From: Oligoflexales bacterium
GTDB taxonomy: Bacteria > Bdellovibrionota_B > Oligoflexia > Oligoflexales > RGVZ01
Reading direction: 5' to 3'
NCBI GenBank assembly: GCA_947494335.1
Contig: CANLUT010000004.1
Coordinates: 62,001-126,000, forward strand
Length of the DNA stretch: 64,000 bases
Within the stretch, counting starts at the first letter, position 1. Every line of letters begins with the position of its first letter. The notes below the pieces were generated by a model. That model was not told the DNA's origin. It saw only the letters and a list, made by a program, of their open reading frames with translations, and ran no database searches. Shown here piece after piece: positions 18,671 to 31,436 of this stretch. The translations under genes were made by a program, and so were the position numbers.

Positions 18671-19567
18671 ATGAAACAATTTCCTACAAAATCAAAGCCT
18701 TTTTCAAAAGACCTCAAACCCAGATTTAAGCCTGCAGACCGCGCTACCAAGCCCCAGCGTCCGCCTCAGGCCTCAGGGTCCACAGAGGCTTCACGCGGAC
18801 GTGGCCAAGATGATGAACTGAAACTATGCGGCTACAACGCCTGCCAGAAAGTTTATCTGACAAGAGCCGAGGACATCGTTCGTGTTTACTTAACGGAGAG
18901 TCGGTTAGAGGACTTCTCAGAACTGGTGAAGTCCTGTGTTAGACGCCGAAAGGCCTATCACATCGTATCACCTGAGGACATGGAGAAGATCTCCGGTAGC
19001 TCCCACCACGAAGGCATCTGTATTATCGCCAAGCGCCGTCCACCGCCTAAGTGGGAGCAATTCCTGTCGATCATGGAAGACCAGGCCAGTCAGCCGGAAT
19101 TCATCGTCATCTTGGAGGACGTCGCTAACCCCCATAATGTAGGCGCAATCCTAAGGAGCGCAGCAAACTTTGGCTGCCGATACGTCCTCCTTCCCGGGGA
19201 AAAGAATTTTAAGCCCTCTGCAGCGACTTTACGCACCGCTGAGGGTGGCGGAGAGACCGTAGAATTCATCAGCGCGCCATCGATCAATGTTTTGACCACG
19301 GAGCTGCGTCAACGCGGTCTGGTCGTCTATGGCACTGCCCTGAAGGGGCGGGTGAAACTTTACGGGGCAGGGGACACGGGCAAACTTCCAGCGCGCTTAG
19401 CAGTCATATTTGGAAACGAGGCACGTGGCCTCTCAGAGGATGCAAAAAAAGCATCCACAGGATTGATCACAATCCCGGGAACGGGCGCCGTACAGAGCTT
19501 AAACGTCAGTGTTGCCGCGGCTTTAGTCGCTGGTGAATATTTCAGACAACACGGTAAAAGCCTTTAG
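18671..19567 (+). CDS. TrmH-family (SPOUT) RNA 2'-O-methyltransferase
   Basis: 298 residues: a basic, low-complexity N-terminal stretch (about 55 residues), a small substrate-binding domain, and a C-terminal SPOUT knot. The three SPOUT motifs are intact: NPHNVGAILRSAANFG, IFGNEARGLSEDA and the ending IPGTGAVQSLNVSVAAALVAGEYF. The target (tRNA or rRNA ribose) is not readable from sequence. It lies divergent to rlmI with 200 bases between, and upstream of tRNA-Val. A second member of the family, RlmB, is at 41216. Confidence 0.85.
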   Translation: MKQFPTKSKPFSKDLKPRFKPADRATKPQRPPQASGSTEASRGRGQDDELKLCGYNACQKVYLTRAEDIVRVYLTESRLEDFSELVKSCVRRRKAYHIVSPEDMEKISGSSHHEGICIIAKRRPPPKWEQFLSIMEDQASQPEFIVILEDVANPHNVGAILRSAANFGCRYVLLPGEKNFKPSAATLRTAEGGGETVEFISAPSINVLTTELRQRGLVVYGTALKGRVKLYGAGDTGKLPARLAVIFGNEARGLSEDAKKASTGLITIPGTGAVQSLNVSVAAALVAGEYFRQHGKSL

Positions 19568-19571
19568 ATTC

Positions 19572-19600
19572 TTGACATAAAAAAGGGGGCAGACTATAAC
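19572..19600 (+). promoter_or_regulatory. promoter of tRNA-Val(GAC)
   Basis: Perfect -35 TTGACA (19572-19577), 17-base spacer, -10 TATAAC (five of six, 19595-19600), followed 17 bases later by the tRNA. Confidence 0.8.
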
Positions 19601-19617
19601 CCTTCCCCTAGCCTTTT

Positions 19618-19694
19618 GCGGGTATAGCTCAGTTGGTTAGAGCGCCACGTTGACATCGTGGAGGTCCGCTGTTCGAGTCAGCGTACCCGCACCA
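19618..19694 (+). tRNA. tRNA-Val (anticodon GAC)
   Basis: 77-base cloverleaf with CCA encoded: acceptor GCGGGTA/TACCCGC, anticodon stem CCACG/CGTGG with loop TTGACAT, T arm CGCTG/CAGCG. With the UAC species at 13078, both valine codon classes are served from this window. Confidence 0.95.
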
Positions 19695-19708
19695 TTTTCC
19701 CTTTATCA

Positions 19709-20689
19709 ATGCTAAACCTAGAATCAAGACTAACGCGTTTACACCTAGGCCAACTTGAAGGTCATGGTGATCGCGAGCTTTGGGTTCTCCGTGATGACGA
19801 GCTCGGAGGATTTTGGGGCACAAAGTTTCGCAAATATGCGTCCATCACTCAGCATTGTCTCGATCATAAGATCTCACACATCGTGGCAACCGGTGGACTC
19901 AATAGTAATAACCTGGCCGCAGCTGCCGCTCTCTGTAAAGAGAAAGGACTTCACGTCACAGTCTTTGCGGTTGAGGATCATAGCGATGAATCCAGGCAGC
20001 CCACTGGCAATCATTTTTTATTGAAACTTTTACTTTCTGCAGACGATTTGAAGGTCGTACCACGCTCTGAAAAGTCTAACATCTCGAGACGCATGCAAGA
20101 ACACGCCAGCGTGCTAACCTCCCAAGGTAACCAAGTTCTAATTTTGGAGGAGGGTGGTGGATGCCTAGCCGCTGTCGACGGCTGCCTGACATTGGCGGAC
20201 GATATATTGCGTGAGCGTAAAGAGTGGCCGTACGGAACCTATCCTGATCATATTTTCATTGATAGTGGGACTGCATTGAGTGCAGCATCATTGGCGTCAG
20301 GGCTATTCTCGAAAGGATTTTTTCCTAAGATAAAAATTCACATCGTCCAAATGGCTGGATTTGAAGAACAAGTCATCGAAGCTTTTTCGAAATGGGTCAC
20401 CCCAGTCACCGGAGTCACTTGGGACAACGTCAAAGGTCACGTTCGCGTTTATCGCCCATTAAGCCCTCGATCCTATGGATCAACAAGTACGGAATTATTC
20501 TCGTTCATCAAAATTATGGCTCAAAATCACGGACTCCTTTTGGATCCGATTTATAGTGCAAAGCTATTTATGCGAGCCTTTGATCTAATAGTTGGGCAAA
20601 ACTGCCGCGGAAGAATACTGATCATTCACACGGGCGGGATCTCTGGTCTCATGGGATTTCCGCAAATCACATCTGAGTCGATCAAATAA
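19709..20689 (+). CDS. D-cysteine desulfhydrase / ACC deaminase family enzyme
   Basis: PLP-dependent fold-type II enzyme of 326 residues. The family members release ammonia from D-cysteine (with H2S) or from 1-aminocyclopropane-1-carboxylate. The start is placed at ATG 19709; the longer frame would run into the tRNA. The likely PLP lysine is K39 in GTKFRKYASI, where the usual motif is GNKxRK, so the Asn before the lysine is Thr here. ATGGLNSNNLAAAAAL matches the substrate-binding SN loop and IDSGTALSAASLASGL the phosphate cup. It begins 14 bases after tRNA-Val, so it may be read through from that promoter, and it overlaps the converging lipid gene by 8 bases. Exact substrate uncertain. Confidence 0.65.
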   Translation: MLNLESRLTRLHLGQLEGHGDRELWVLRDDELGGFWGTKFRKYASITQHCLDHKISHIVATGGLNSNNLAAAAALCKEKGLHVTVFAVEDHSDESRQPTGNHFLLKLLLSADDLKVVPRSEKSNISRRMQEHASVLTSQGNQVLILEEGGGCLAAVDGCLTLADDILRERKEWPYGTYPDHIFIDSGTALSAASLASGLFSKGFFPKIKIHIVQMAGFEEQVIEAFSKWVTPVTGVTWDNVKGHVRVYRPLSPRSYGSTSTELFSFIKIMAQNHGLLLDPIYSAKLFMRAFDLIVGQNCRGRILIIHTGGISGLMGFPQITSESIK

Positions 20690-23522
20690 AATCTCTTTCT
20701 TGAGCCAGATCAGCCTCACCGCAATATTTTAAAATCTCAGTCCTCGCAAAATCTCTCAGACTTAAAGCACGACTCCAATTATCTTGAGCTTTGTCGCAAG
20801 TAGGAGCTATTCGCGGTAAGAACTTCACATTGACCACACCGGGTCGAATGATCCACGAGTCAGGATGGAGAATCGACCTTGTTCCGCGCATGACAATCGG
20901 CGAAATATCGACCTGGGCACCAACAGCCATCAAAAATGCTCCCATATGAAATGGCAGAAGTCCTTGCCGGCGGGTAAATGTGCCCTCGGGAAACGTTAAC
21001 AATGTATGTCCTTGCTGAACCAGTGACGCTAAACGTCTGGCATCCTCAATCGTCTGTTTGAGATCATATCGTTCAACAAACACACAACCAAGCCTCGTAA
21101 GAGTCCAACCCAGGAAAGCTACTCTTTTTAGCTCAGCCTTCGCGACGAAAGATACGCGGTGCGGCAAAACAGCAGTTAGAATCACAACATCCAGATAACT
21201 TGAGTGGTTGGAAACATAAACACACTGTTTTGATTCGAGTGTTTCCGCGCGATCCAATACAATCCGAATGCCACTAAAAAACAAAACGAATCTTGCTAGC
21301 CCTTTTGCGATCTTCCATCGGCCACTTAGTGTGGGCCAGCTGATAAATAGCGGCCAAATTACGACAGATGAAAGAATTGCAAGCCCCCACAGAATCAATG
21401 AAAAAGCCATACTGACCCAAGCTCGGAGCTGATTGTTCATGTATTCAAGACACGCTGACAAAACGAACTTCGTGATGTGCCAGCGGATACTCACCTTCTT
21501 AGGTACGAGAGCACCAGAGTCAAAAAGTTGTTTGGTTGCAGATCGCCTGATTTTTCCACTTGAGGTCTTTAATATCGCGTGGGGCGGTGTCAGGATGACC
21601 TCGTCAGGAGCAGACCCCAAAACCGCTCCAATTCTTTCATTGATCGTCTTTTGCAAAAGCGAACGCCTTGCTGGATCAGGCTCTCTTGTTTCTGCCACAA
21701 TAACCAATTTCTCAGATCCGAGTGTAGGATCAATAGATCCAAACACCGCAACGCAACCTCGCCGTATACCATCTATTCCGCCGATTAATGACTCCAGCTC
21801 CTCTGGATGCAGGTTACGACCAGCATGTTTAATCAGGTCCTTCACTCGCCCGGTGATAAATAGATCTCCCTCGGCCATATATCCCAAATCACCCGATTCG
21901 AGCCAAGATTCATGAAATAGTTTGGCATTGAGCTCAGGTTGCTCCATATAACCAGACGTGCAAGACGGCCCCCTAAACTGGACATAACCCTCTTGGCGCT
22001 CAGACAGCTCGTTATCAGCAAGATCTGTGACTCGAACCTCGTGCCCTGGAATCGGCTGACCGCAGGCAACAAAGCGCATCTCAGAAGTTCCATTTACAGT
22101 ACAAGACTGAGCTCGTCCCGACCGAAGAAAAATCTCACGATCAATCACGTCAATGCGCGGCTCACGCCCAAGCGGGGGAAACGTTAAGCCGACTGAACTC
22201 TCGGCGAGACCATATACAGGCATGAAGGCTGAACGACTGAGCCCCGATCCTGAAAAACGCTCTAAGAATCTCTCAACGGTAGAAGGCAACACCGCCTCAG
22301 CGCCATTGAACATCACACGTAATGTACGAAGATTCAGTTTCTGGGTAAACTCCGCGGGAATGTGACGAAGACACAGTTCATATGCAAAGTTAGGAGCAGC
22401 CGTTAGAGTCCCTCCATAGTTTTGTATGAGATCGAGCCAGCGTCTAGGTTGACTCAAAAAAGTAAATGGAGACGTAACAACAAGAAGATTGCCGAAATAG
22501 AGACTTCCGAGCCAGGCACCAATGAGACCCATATCATGATAGAGCGGCAACCAGCTAACAAACACATCTCGGGAAGTCGCCTGAATGGCCGCCCCCATTG
22601 AGCGAATATTTGCGAGTAGGTTATTGTGAGTCAGCATCACGCCCTTAGGACTACCGGTACTTCCCGATGTATACTGTAAAAAAGCAAGATCACCTCCATC
22701 ACACGCCATCTCAAAGCTTGATTTAGATTTTGACAGGTCATCACCGCTAACAACAGTACGTAAATGCATAGACTTAAGTCTAAGAATCTGCCCCACCCCC
22801 CGGGCCATGCTCTCAGTTGTTACGAGAATGCGTGCATCACAGTTTTTAAGAATAGCGCCATGCCGTTGAAGATGATCTTCGATCTGTGACGGGCGGGACG
22901 GCGGGTAAATAGGTACTGGAACAGCGCCAGCAAGGATGGCACCCATGAAACAATAGAAATAGTCACGACCAGTTGGGAGCATGATCGCAACTGCGTCCCC
23001 CTTTTTAGCACCAAGATCACGCAAGCCTCCGGCCACTCGTCGTGACGATGCATACAATTCGCTATAGCTCATCCCGAAGTCTGTCTTGCCGGGCTCGTGA
23101 ATCATCATGTGAGTCCTTGCGCCATGGGATTCAGCATGGAATCTAATGATGTCAGCAAGAGTCTTTGCGTTAATTGCCGCACCTCGATCGTCATCATCGC
23201 TAACTTGGCGAACGCCAGAGATGACACTTGAAGATGTCAGTGACAGCGAAGGTTGCTCACTCTGAGCTTTGATAACAGCTCTAATAATATCATTCAGTGT
23301 CTCAACAGAAGTATAAGTCTGCTCTCCAAGATAAATACCGAAATGCCGCTCAATGCGGCCCATCAACTCTAAGCGACTGAGACTATCGAGTCCCAAGTCG
23401 CGATCCAGGCTCGTTTCCGCATCAATGCTTGCAAAGCGATCCGCTGACCACTTCAGCTCGGATCCCAACGACTGAACGATTCTCCGAATCTCACCCAGCG
23501 GCGATTCCAGCACCGTATTCAT
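20682..23522 (-). CDS. ACP / fatty acyl-AMP ligase / PlsC acyltransferase fusion
   Basis: 946 residues, three enzymes in one chain. Residues 1-90 are an acyl carrier protein with the phosphopantetheine serine S47 (LGLDSLSRLEL). Residues about 118-680 are an acyl-AMP-forming ligase: YTSGSTGSPKG at 284, SWLPLYHDMGLIG, MPVYGLAESSVG, SGDLGY and the ending lysine in KTSSGKIRR. The HDMGLIG and YGLAE forms point to fatty acyl-AMP ligases, which load fatty acid on ACP rather than CoA. Residues about 690-730 are hydrophobic (VIWPLFISWP), anchoring the protein in the membrane. The rest is a PlsC-like acyltransferase with HSSYLD (H773, D778) and FPEGT (844-848). It could activate a free fatty acid and pass it to a lysolipid in one pass. 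Confidence 0.82.
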   Translation of the reverse strand: MNTVLESPLGEIRRIVQSLGSELKWSADRFASIDAETSLDRDLGLDSLSRLELMGRIERHFGIYLGEQTYTSVETLNDIIRAVIKAQSEQPSLSLTSSSVISGVRQVSDDDDRGAAINAKTLADIIRFHAESHGARTHMMIHEPGKTDFGMSYSELYASSRRVAGGLRDLGAKKGDAVAIMLPTGRDYFYCFMGAILAGAVPVPIYPPSRPSQIEDHLQRHGAILKNCDARILVTTESMARGVGQILRLKSMHLRTVVSGDDLSKSKSSFEMACDGGDLAFLQYTSGSTGSPKGVMLTHNNLLANIRSMGAAIQATSRDVFVSWLPLYHDMGLIGAWLGSLYFGNLLVVTSPFTFLSQPRRWLDLIQNYGGTLTAAPNFAYELCLRHIPAEFTQKLNLRTLRVMFNGAEAVLPSTVERFLERFSGSGLSRSAFMPVYGLAESSVGLTFPPLGREPRIDVIDREIFLRSGRAQSCTVNGTSEMRFVACGQPIPGHEVRVTDLADNELSERQEGYVQFRGPSCTSGYMEQPELNAKLFHESWLESGDLGYMAEGDLFITGRVKDLIKHAGRNLHPEELESLIGGIDGIRRGCVAVFGSIDPTLGSEKLVIVAETREPDPARRSLLQKTINERIGAVLGSAPDEVILTPPHAILKTSSGKIRRSATKQLFDSGALVPKKVSIRWHITKFVLSACLEYMNNQLRAWVSMAFSLILWGLAILSSVVIWPLFISWPTLSGRWKIAKGLARFVLFFSGIRIVLDRAETLESKQCVYVSNHSSYLDVVILTAVLPHRVSFVAKAELKRVAFLGWTLTRLGCVFVERYDLKQTIEDARRLASLVQQGHTLLTFPEGTFTRRQGLLPFHMGAFLMAVGAQVDISPIVMRGTRSILHPDSWIIRPGVVNVKFLPRIAPTCDKAQDNWSRALSLRDFARTEILKYCGEADLAQERDFI

Positions 23523-23582
23523 GTTTTAGTTTACGCTCATTGCGTCAAAGCGCGCGAAATACTGTTCATGCCACCGCACAAG

Positions 23583-23601
23583 CTATGAATTTCTCATAGC
23601 A
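23583..23601. other. inverted repeat between fusA and the lipid fusion gene
   Basis: Seven-base arms GCTATGA / TCATAGC around a five-base centre. No T-run follows, so it is not a clear terminator; an operator or a processing site are alternatives. Confidence 0.4.
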
Positions 23602-23669
23602 CGTCACATGTCACGGTGAACTAGCAATTTATGTGCCGAACGTACCTTGAAAATCTTAATGTTCTGAAA

Positions 23670-25748
23670 TTAACGACCTGTGATTCGCTTCAATGTCTGC
23701 GGAGAGACTTGCTCATAACTTGCAAACTTCATGGTAAATGTTGCTCGTCCTTGTGTAACGGAGCGCAGCTGTGTGGAATAGCCAAACATCTCGCTTAAGG
23801 CGGCGTTTGCTTCGACACACTGGAGATGCCCCTTCATCGTGACATTATTAACCTGGGCGCGACGACTGTTTAGGTCTGTCATAACGTTCGAAAGATAATC
23901 ATCCGGCACCATGACTTCAAGAGCCATTACTGGTTCTAACAATAGTGGAGCGGCGTCTCGCACACCGCGACGAAGAGCCATGCTAGCTGCCACTTTGAAG
24001 GCATTAGGATCGGGAATTTGCGGATCAAAGCGACCATCAACCAATCGCGCCTTGACGCCAACCACCGGAAAGCCAGCTAGCGGTCCTGCCAGAAGTGACT
24101 CCTCAAGCCCTTTCTTAACCTGTTCAACGTACTGCTTCGGAAGCTTGTTATCTTTAACCTTATTTTCAAACACCAACCCACCCTCTTTAGGACCAGGTTC
24201 AAATTCTACGGTCACTTGAGCAAACTGATTAATACCCGCCCCCTCGCGACGGTAGTTTTCTTCCACCTTACCGTCTGCAGAAATCGTTTCGCGGTAGCTA
24301 ACTTGAGGATTACCAACGTTGCAATCCACTTTAAACTCACGCTTCATACGATCCACAATGATCTCCAGGTGCAATTCACCCATTCCGGAAAGCAGGGTCT
24401 GACCAGTTTCTGGGTTGAAGCTAACTCTAAAAGACGGATCTTCTGTTTGCAGACGCTCAAGAGATTTTTGAAGTTTGTCCGTGTCTGCCGAGCTCTTTGC
24501 TTCCACAGCAATCGAAATAACCGGCTCAGGAAACAGAACGCTTTCGTATCGGATGGGATGCCGCTGATCGCAAACCGTGTCACCTGTCGCAATCATTTTA
24601 AAACCGGCAATTGCCACAATTTCGCCTGCACCGACGCGCTCAAGCTCCTCGCGGTCATTGGCTTGCATACGAAGGATTTTAGATATCCGCTCGCGCTTAT
24701 CGGTTCTCGTGTTTAGCACCACCTCACCGACAGCGATTGATCCGGAATACACGCGAATATAAGTCAGCTGCCCGACAAACGGATCACTCATAATCTTGAA
24801 CGCCAAAGCTGAAAAGTGCTCGTCTGGTGTACGCTTCCGCTTAATTGCTTTTTCTTCATCCTCCACATCCATGCCTTGAACTTCAGGAAGATCGAGGGGC
24901 GAAGGCAGGTAATCCAGAATGGCATCGAGAAGTGGCTGGACACCCTTATTCTTAAATGCGCTCCCACAAAATACGGGTACAAAGTGAAATCCAATGGTCC
25001 CACGACGTGCAGCAGCTTTGAGCTCCGCCTCTGAGATTGACTCTCCATTAAGGTATTTTTCCGCGAGCGCGTCATCCGCATTCGCGAGCTGTTCAATAAG
25101 AAACTCACGCGCTAACGCAGCATCATCAGCCATATCAGCTGGAATATCCGTTTCATCCCACTTATCGCCTTTGGTATCACCAGCGCCCCAAATGAGGGCT
25201 TTCATTTTGACAAGATCAACCACTCCCGAAAATTGGTCTTCCGAGCCAATGGGCAATTGAAACGGAACGGGATTAGCAGCAAGTCTTTCGCGCATGGATT
25301 CGACTGAGCCATTGAAGTCCGCGCCGATGCGGTCCATCTTATTCACAAAACAAATGCGAGGAACTTTGTATTTGTTTGCTTGACGCCAAACAGTCTCAGA
25401 CTGGGGCTCAACACCACTCACTCCGTCAAATACCGCCACGGCGCCGTCTAATACTCGCAGAGAACGCTCGACCTCAATGGTGAAGTCTACGTGGCCTGGG
25501 GTATCGATAATATTGATCTGGTGGTTTTTCCAGTACGACGTGACTGCAGCTGCGGTAATGGTAATACCGCGTTCTTGTTCCTGAACCATCCAGTCGGTGG
25601 TCGTATTACCCTCGTGAACTTCACCGACACGATGGATTTTACCAGTATAAAACAAAATGCGCTCAGTGGTCGTCGTCTTGCCAGCGTCAATATGCGCCAT
25701 GATACCAATGTTACGCAGCATTTTCAGATCGGTCGGCTTTGCACTCAT
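23670..25748 (-). CDS. fusA: translation elongation factor G
   Basis: GTPase that drives tRNA-mRNA translocation on the ribosome. 692 residues. G1 is [19 protein letters not shown] (residues 17 on), G2 [10 protein letters not shown]3 DTPGHVDF, G4 NKMDR and G5 GSAFKN; domains II-V follow to the usual ending. It is the last gene of the str group here, but is separated from rpsG by 400 bases with terminators and repeats, so it probably has its own promoter. Confidence 0.97.
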   Translation of the reverse strand: MSAKPTDLKMLRNIGIMAHIDAGKTTTTERILFYTGKIHRVGEVHEGNTTTDWMVQEQERGITITAAAVTSYWKNHQINIIDTPGHVDFTIEVERSLRVLDGAVAVFDGVSGVEPQSETVWRQANKYKVPRICFVNKMDRIGADFNGSVESMRERLAANPVPFQLPIGSEDQFSGVVDLVKMKALIWGAGDTKGDKWDETDIPADMADDAALAREFLIEQLANADDALAEKYLNGESISEAELKAAARRGTIGFHFVPVFCGSAFKNKGVQPLLDAILDYLPSPLDLPEVQGMDVEDEEKAIKRKRTPDEHFSALAFKIMSDPFVGQLTYIRVYSGSIAVGEVVLNTRTDKRERISKILRMQANDREELERVGAGEIVAIAGFKMIATGDTVCDQRHPIRYESVLFPEPVISIAVEAKSSADTDKLQKSLERLQTEDPSFRVSFNPETGQTLLSGMGELHLEIIVDRMKREFKVDCNVGNPQVSYRETISADGKVEENYRREGAGINQFAQVTVEFEPGPKEGGLVFENKVKDNKLPKQYVEQVKKGLEESLLAGPLAGFPVVGVKARLVDGRFDPQIPDPNAFKVAASMALRRGVRDAAPLLLEPVMALEVMVPDDYLSNVMTDLNSRRAQVNNVTMKGHLQCVEANAALSEMFGYSTQLRSVTQGRATFTMKFASYEQVSPQTLKRITGR

Positions 25749-25806
25749 GGCAAGAAATCCCTCAAGAAGTCACAATTTTTTGAGCCGACAAACTAGCAAA
25801 ATTGCA

Positions 25807-25840
25807 TAAAAAAAGAGACCGAATCTTTCGACTCGATCTC
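25807..25840 (-). terminator. bidirectional terminator between rpsG and fusA
   Basis: Stem GAGACCGA / TCGATCTC (25815-25822, 25833-25840; one wobble on the minus strand). The A-run on the left is a T-run on the minus strand, and a T-rich run lies on the right as well, so it can act on either strand. It lies 59 bases upstream of the fusA start. Confidence 0.7.
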
Positions 25841-25898
25841 CATTTTTTCTTTTTTACAACCCTCGATTCCGATTTGGGGTCAAAGGACCCCAGAAACA

Positions 25899-25983
25899 AG
25901 GAACGAGAAGCGCGTGGTGCGGAGTTTATTTACCCCGTAAATGAGCAACCGCTAGCGACGAGTGACAACGCTAGCGAGGTCAC
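25899..25983. repeat. REP-like palindromic repeat, copy 1
   Basis: An 85-base unit nearly identical to copy 2 at 26049. It begins GGAACGAGAAGCGCGTGGTG and contains two nested palindromes. The first pairs TTTAC with GTAAA and, outside a loop, TGC with GCA. The second is a pair of CGCTAGCG boxes 19 bases apart. High GC and a hairpin design are typical of extragenic REP elements. Confidence 0.75.
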
Positions 25984-26011
25984 ATCACCTCATTGCAATA
26001 AAGCACAAAGA

Positions 26012-26037
26012 CCACCTAACCTTGCGGGGCTAGGTGG
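26012..26037 (-). terminator. probable terminator of the rpsL-rpsG transcript
   Basis: Stem CCACCTA / TAGGTGG extended by G-T pairs on the minus strand, followed there by TCTTTGTGCTTTATT. It lies between the two REP-like copies, 112 bases after the rpsG stop. Confidence 0.55.
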
Positions 26038-26048
26038 CCTTGATAGCT

Positions 26049-26131
26049 AGGAACGAGAAGCGCGTGGTGCGGAGTTTACTTACGGTAAATGAGCAACCGC
26101 GCGCGACGAGTGACAACGCTGGCGAGGCCAC
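26049..26131. repeat. REP-like palindromic repeat, copy 2
   Basis: An 83-base unit starting AGGAACGAGAAGCGCGTGGT and ending GCGAGGCCAC. It differs from copy 1 by a few base changes and a 2-base gap in the hairpin tip. Here the outer stem is better paired (GCGCG with CGCGC). It ends 17 bases from the rpsG stop codon. Confidence 0.75.
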
Positions 26132-26148
26132 AAAGCCCCGCAAGCAAA

Positions 26149-26643
<495 letters not shown>

Positions 26644-26650
26644 TTACTCC

Positions 26651-27046
26651 TTAGTTCTTGCCAGCGGCAGCGCCGGCCTTAGGCTTCTTTGCACCGTACT
26701 TTGAGCGACCCTTACGGCGAGCACTGACACCTTGGCAGTCGAGAGCACCGCGGATTGTGTGGTAACGAACACCTGGAAGGTCCTTAACACGACCACCACG
26801 TACAAGAACAACGGAGTGTTCCTGAAGGTTGTGTCCCATGCCACCGATGTAGCTGGAGACTTCGATGCCGTTAGTTAAGCGAACACGAGCCACTTTACGG
26901 AGCGCGGAGTTCGGCTTCTTAGGGGTCGTTGTGTACACGCGAGTACAAACGCCACGACGGAATGGATTGTTGTTAAGTGCCGGAGACTTCGATTTGTAAG
27001 TCACCTTTTGACGGCCCTGGCTAATCAGCTGATTAATGGTAGGCAT
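26651..27046 (-). CDS. rpsL: 30S ribosomal protein S12
   Basis: Part of the decoding centre. 131 residues with [19 protein letters not shown] and the loop [20 protein letters not shown]. The two lysines at which streptomycin-resistance changes usually arise are both present in the common form. The basic C terminus is slightly extended ([12 protein letters not shown]). It follows rpoC by 167 bases, with hairpins in between. Confidence 0.97.
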   Translation of the reverse strand: MPTINQLISQGRQKVTYKSKSPALNNNPFRRGVCTRVYTTTPKKPNSALRKVARVRLTNGIEVSSYIGGMGHNLQEHSVVLVRGGRVKDLPGVRYHTIRGALDCQGVSARRKGRSKYGAKKPKAGAAAGKN

Positions 27047-27123
27047 TAATTTTCCCCAATAATTTTTCTAAAACGGACGCTACTCATAGCAAACACCAGA
27101 ATTCACTGCAACTTATTTCTGGA

Positions 27124-27152
27124 GAAAGACGGGCCTGTCGAGCCCTTCTTTC
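27124..27152 (-). other. hairpin between rpoC and rpsL
   Basis: On the minus strand GAAAGA and GGGC pair with GCCC and TCTTTC around a seven-base loop. A smaller GGCC hairpin lies just upstream. No T-run follows, so it is more likely an RNA processing or stability element than a full terminator. Confidence 0.5.
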
Positions 27153-27213
27153 AACCCATTCATAAGAGGCCGTAATCCCGGCCTATTCGGCCAAAAATAC
27201 CGCCCTGATTTCA

Positions 27214-31344
<4,131 letters not shown>

Positions 31345-31436
31345 GGTCGACTCCCTTTTTCAGGTCTTGGATTCAGATTCGAACCTTTGTTTGGTTCTTG
31401 GACGACCCGACATCGGGCCGCCCATTTCTCGCTTAT

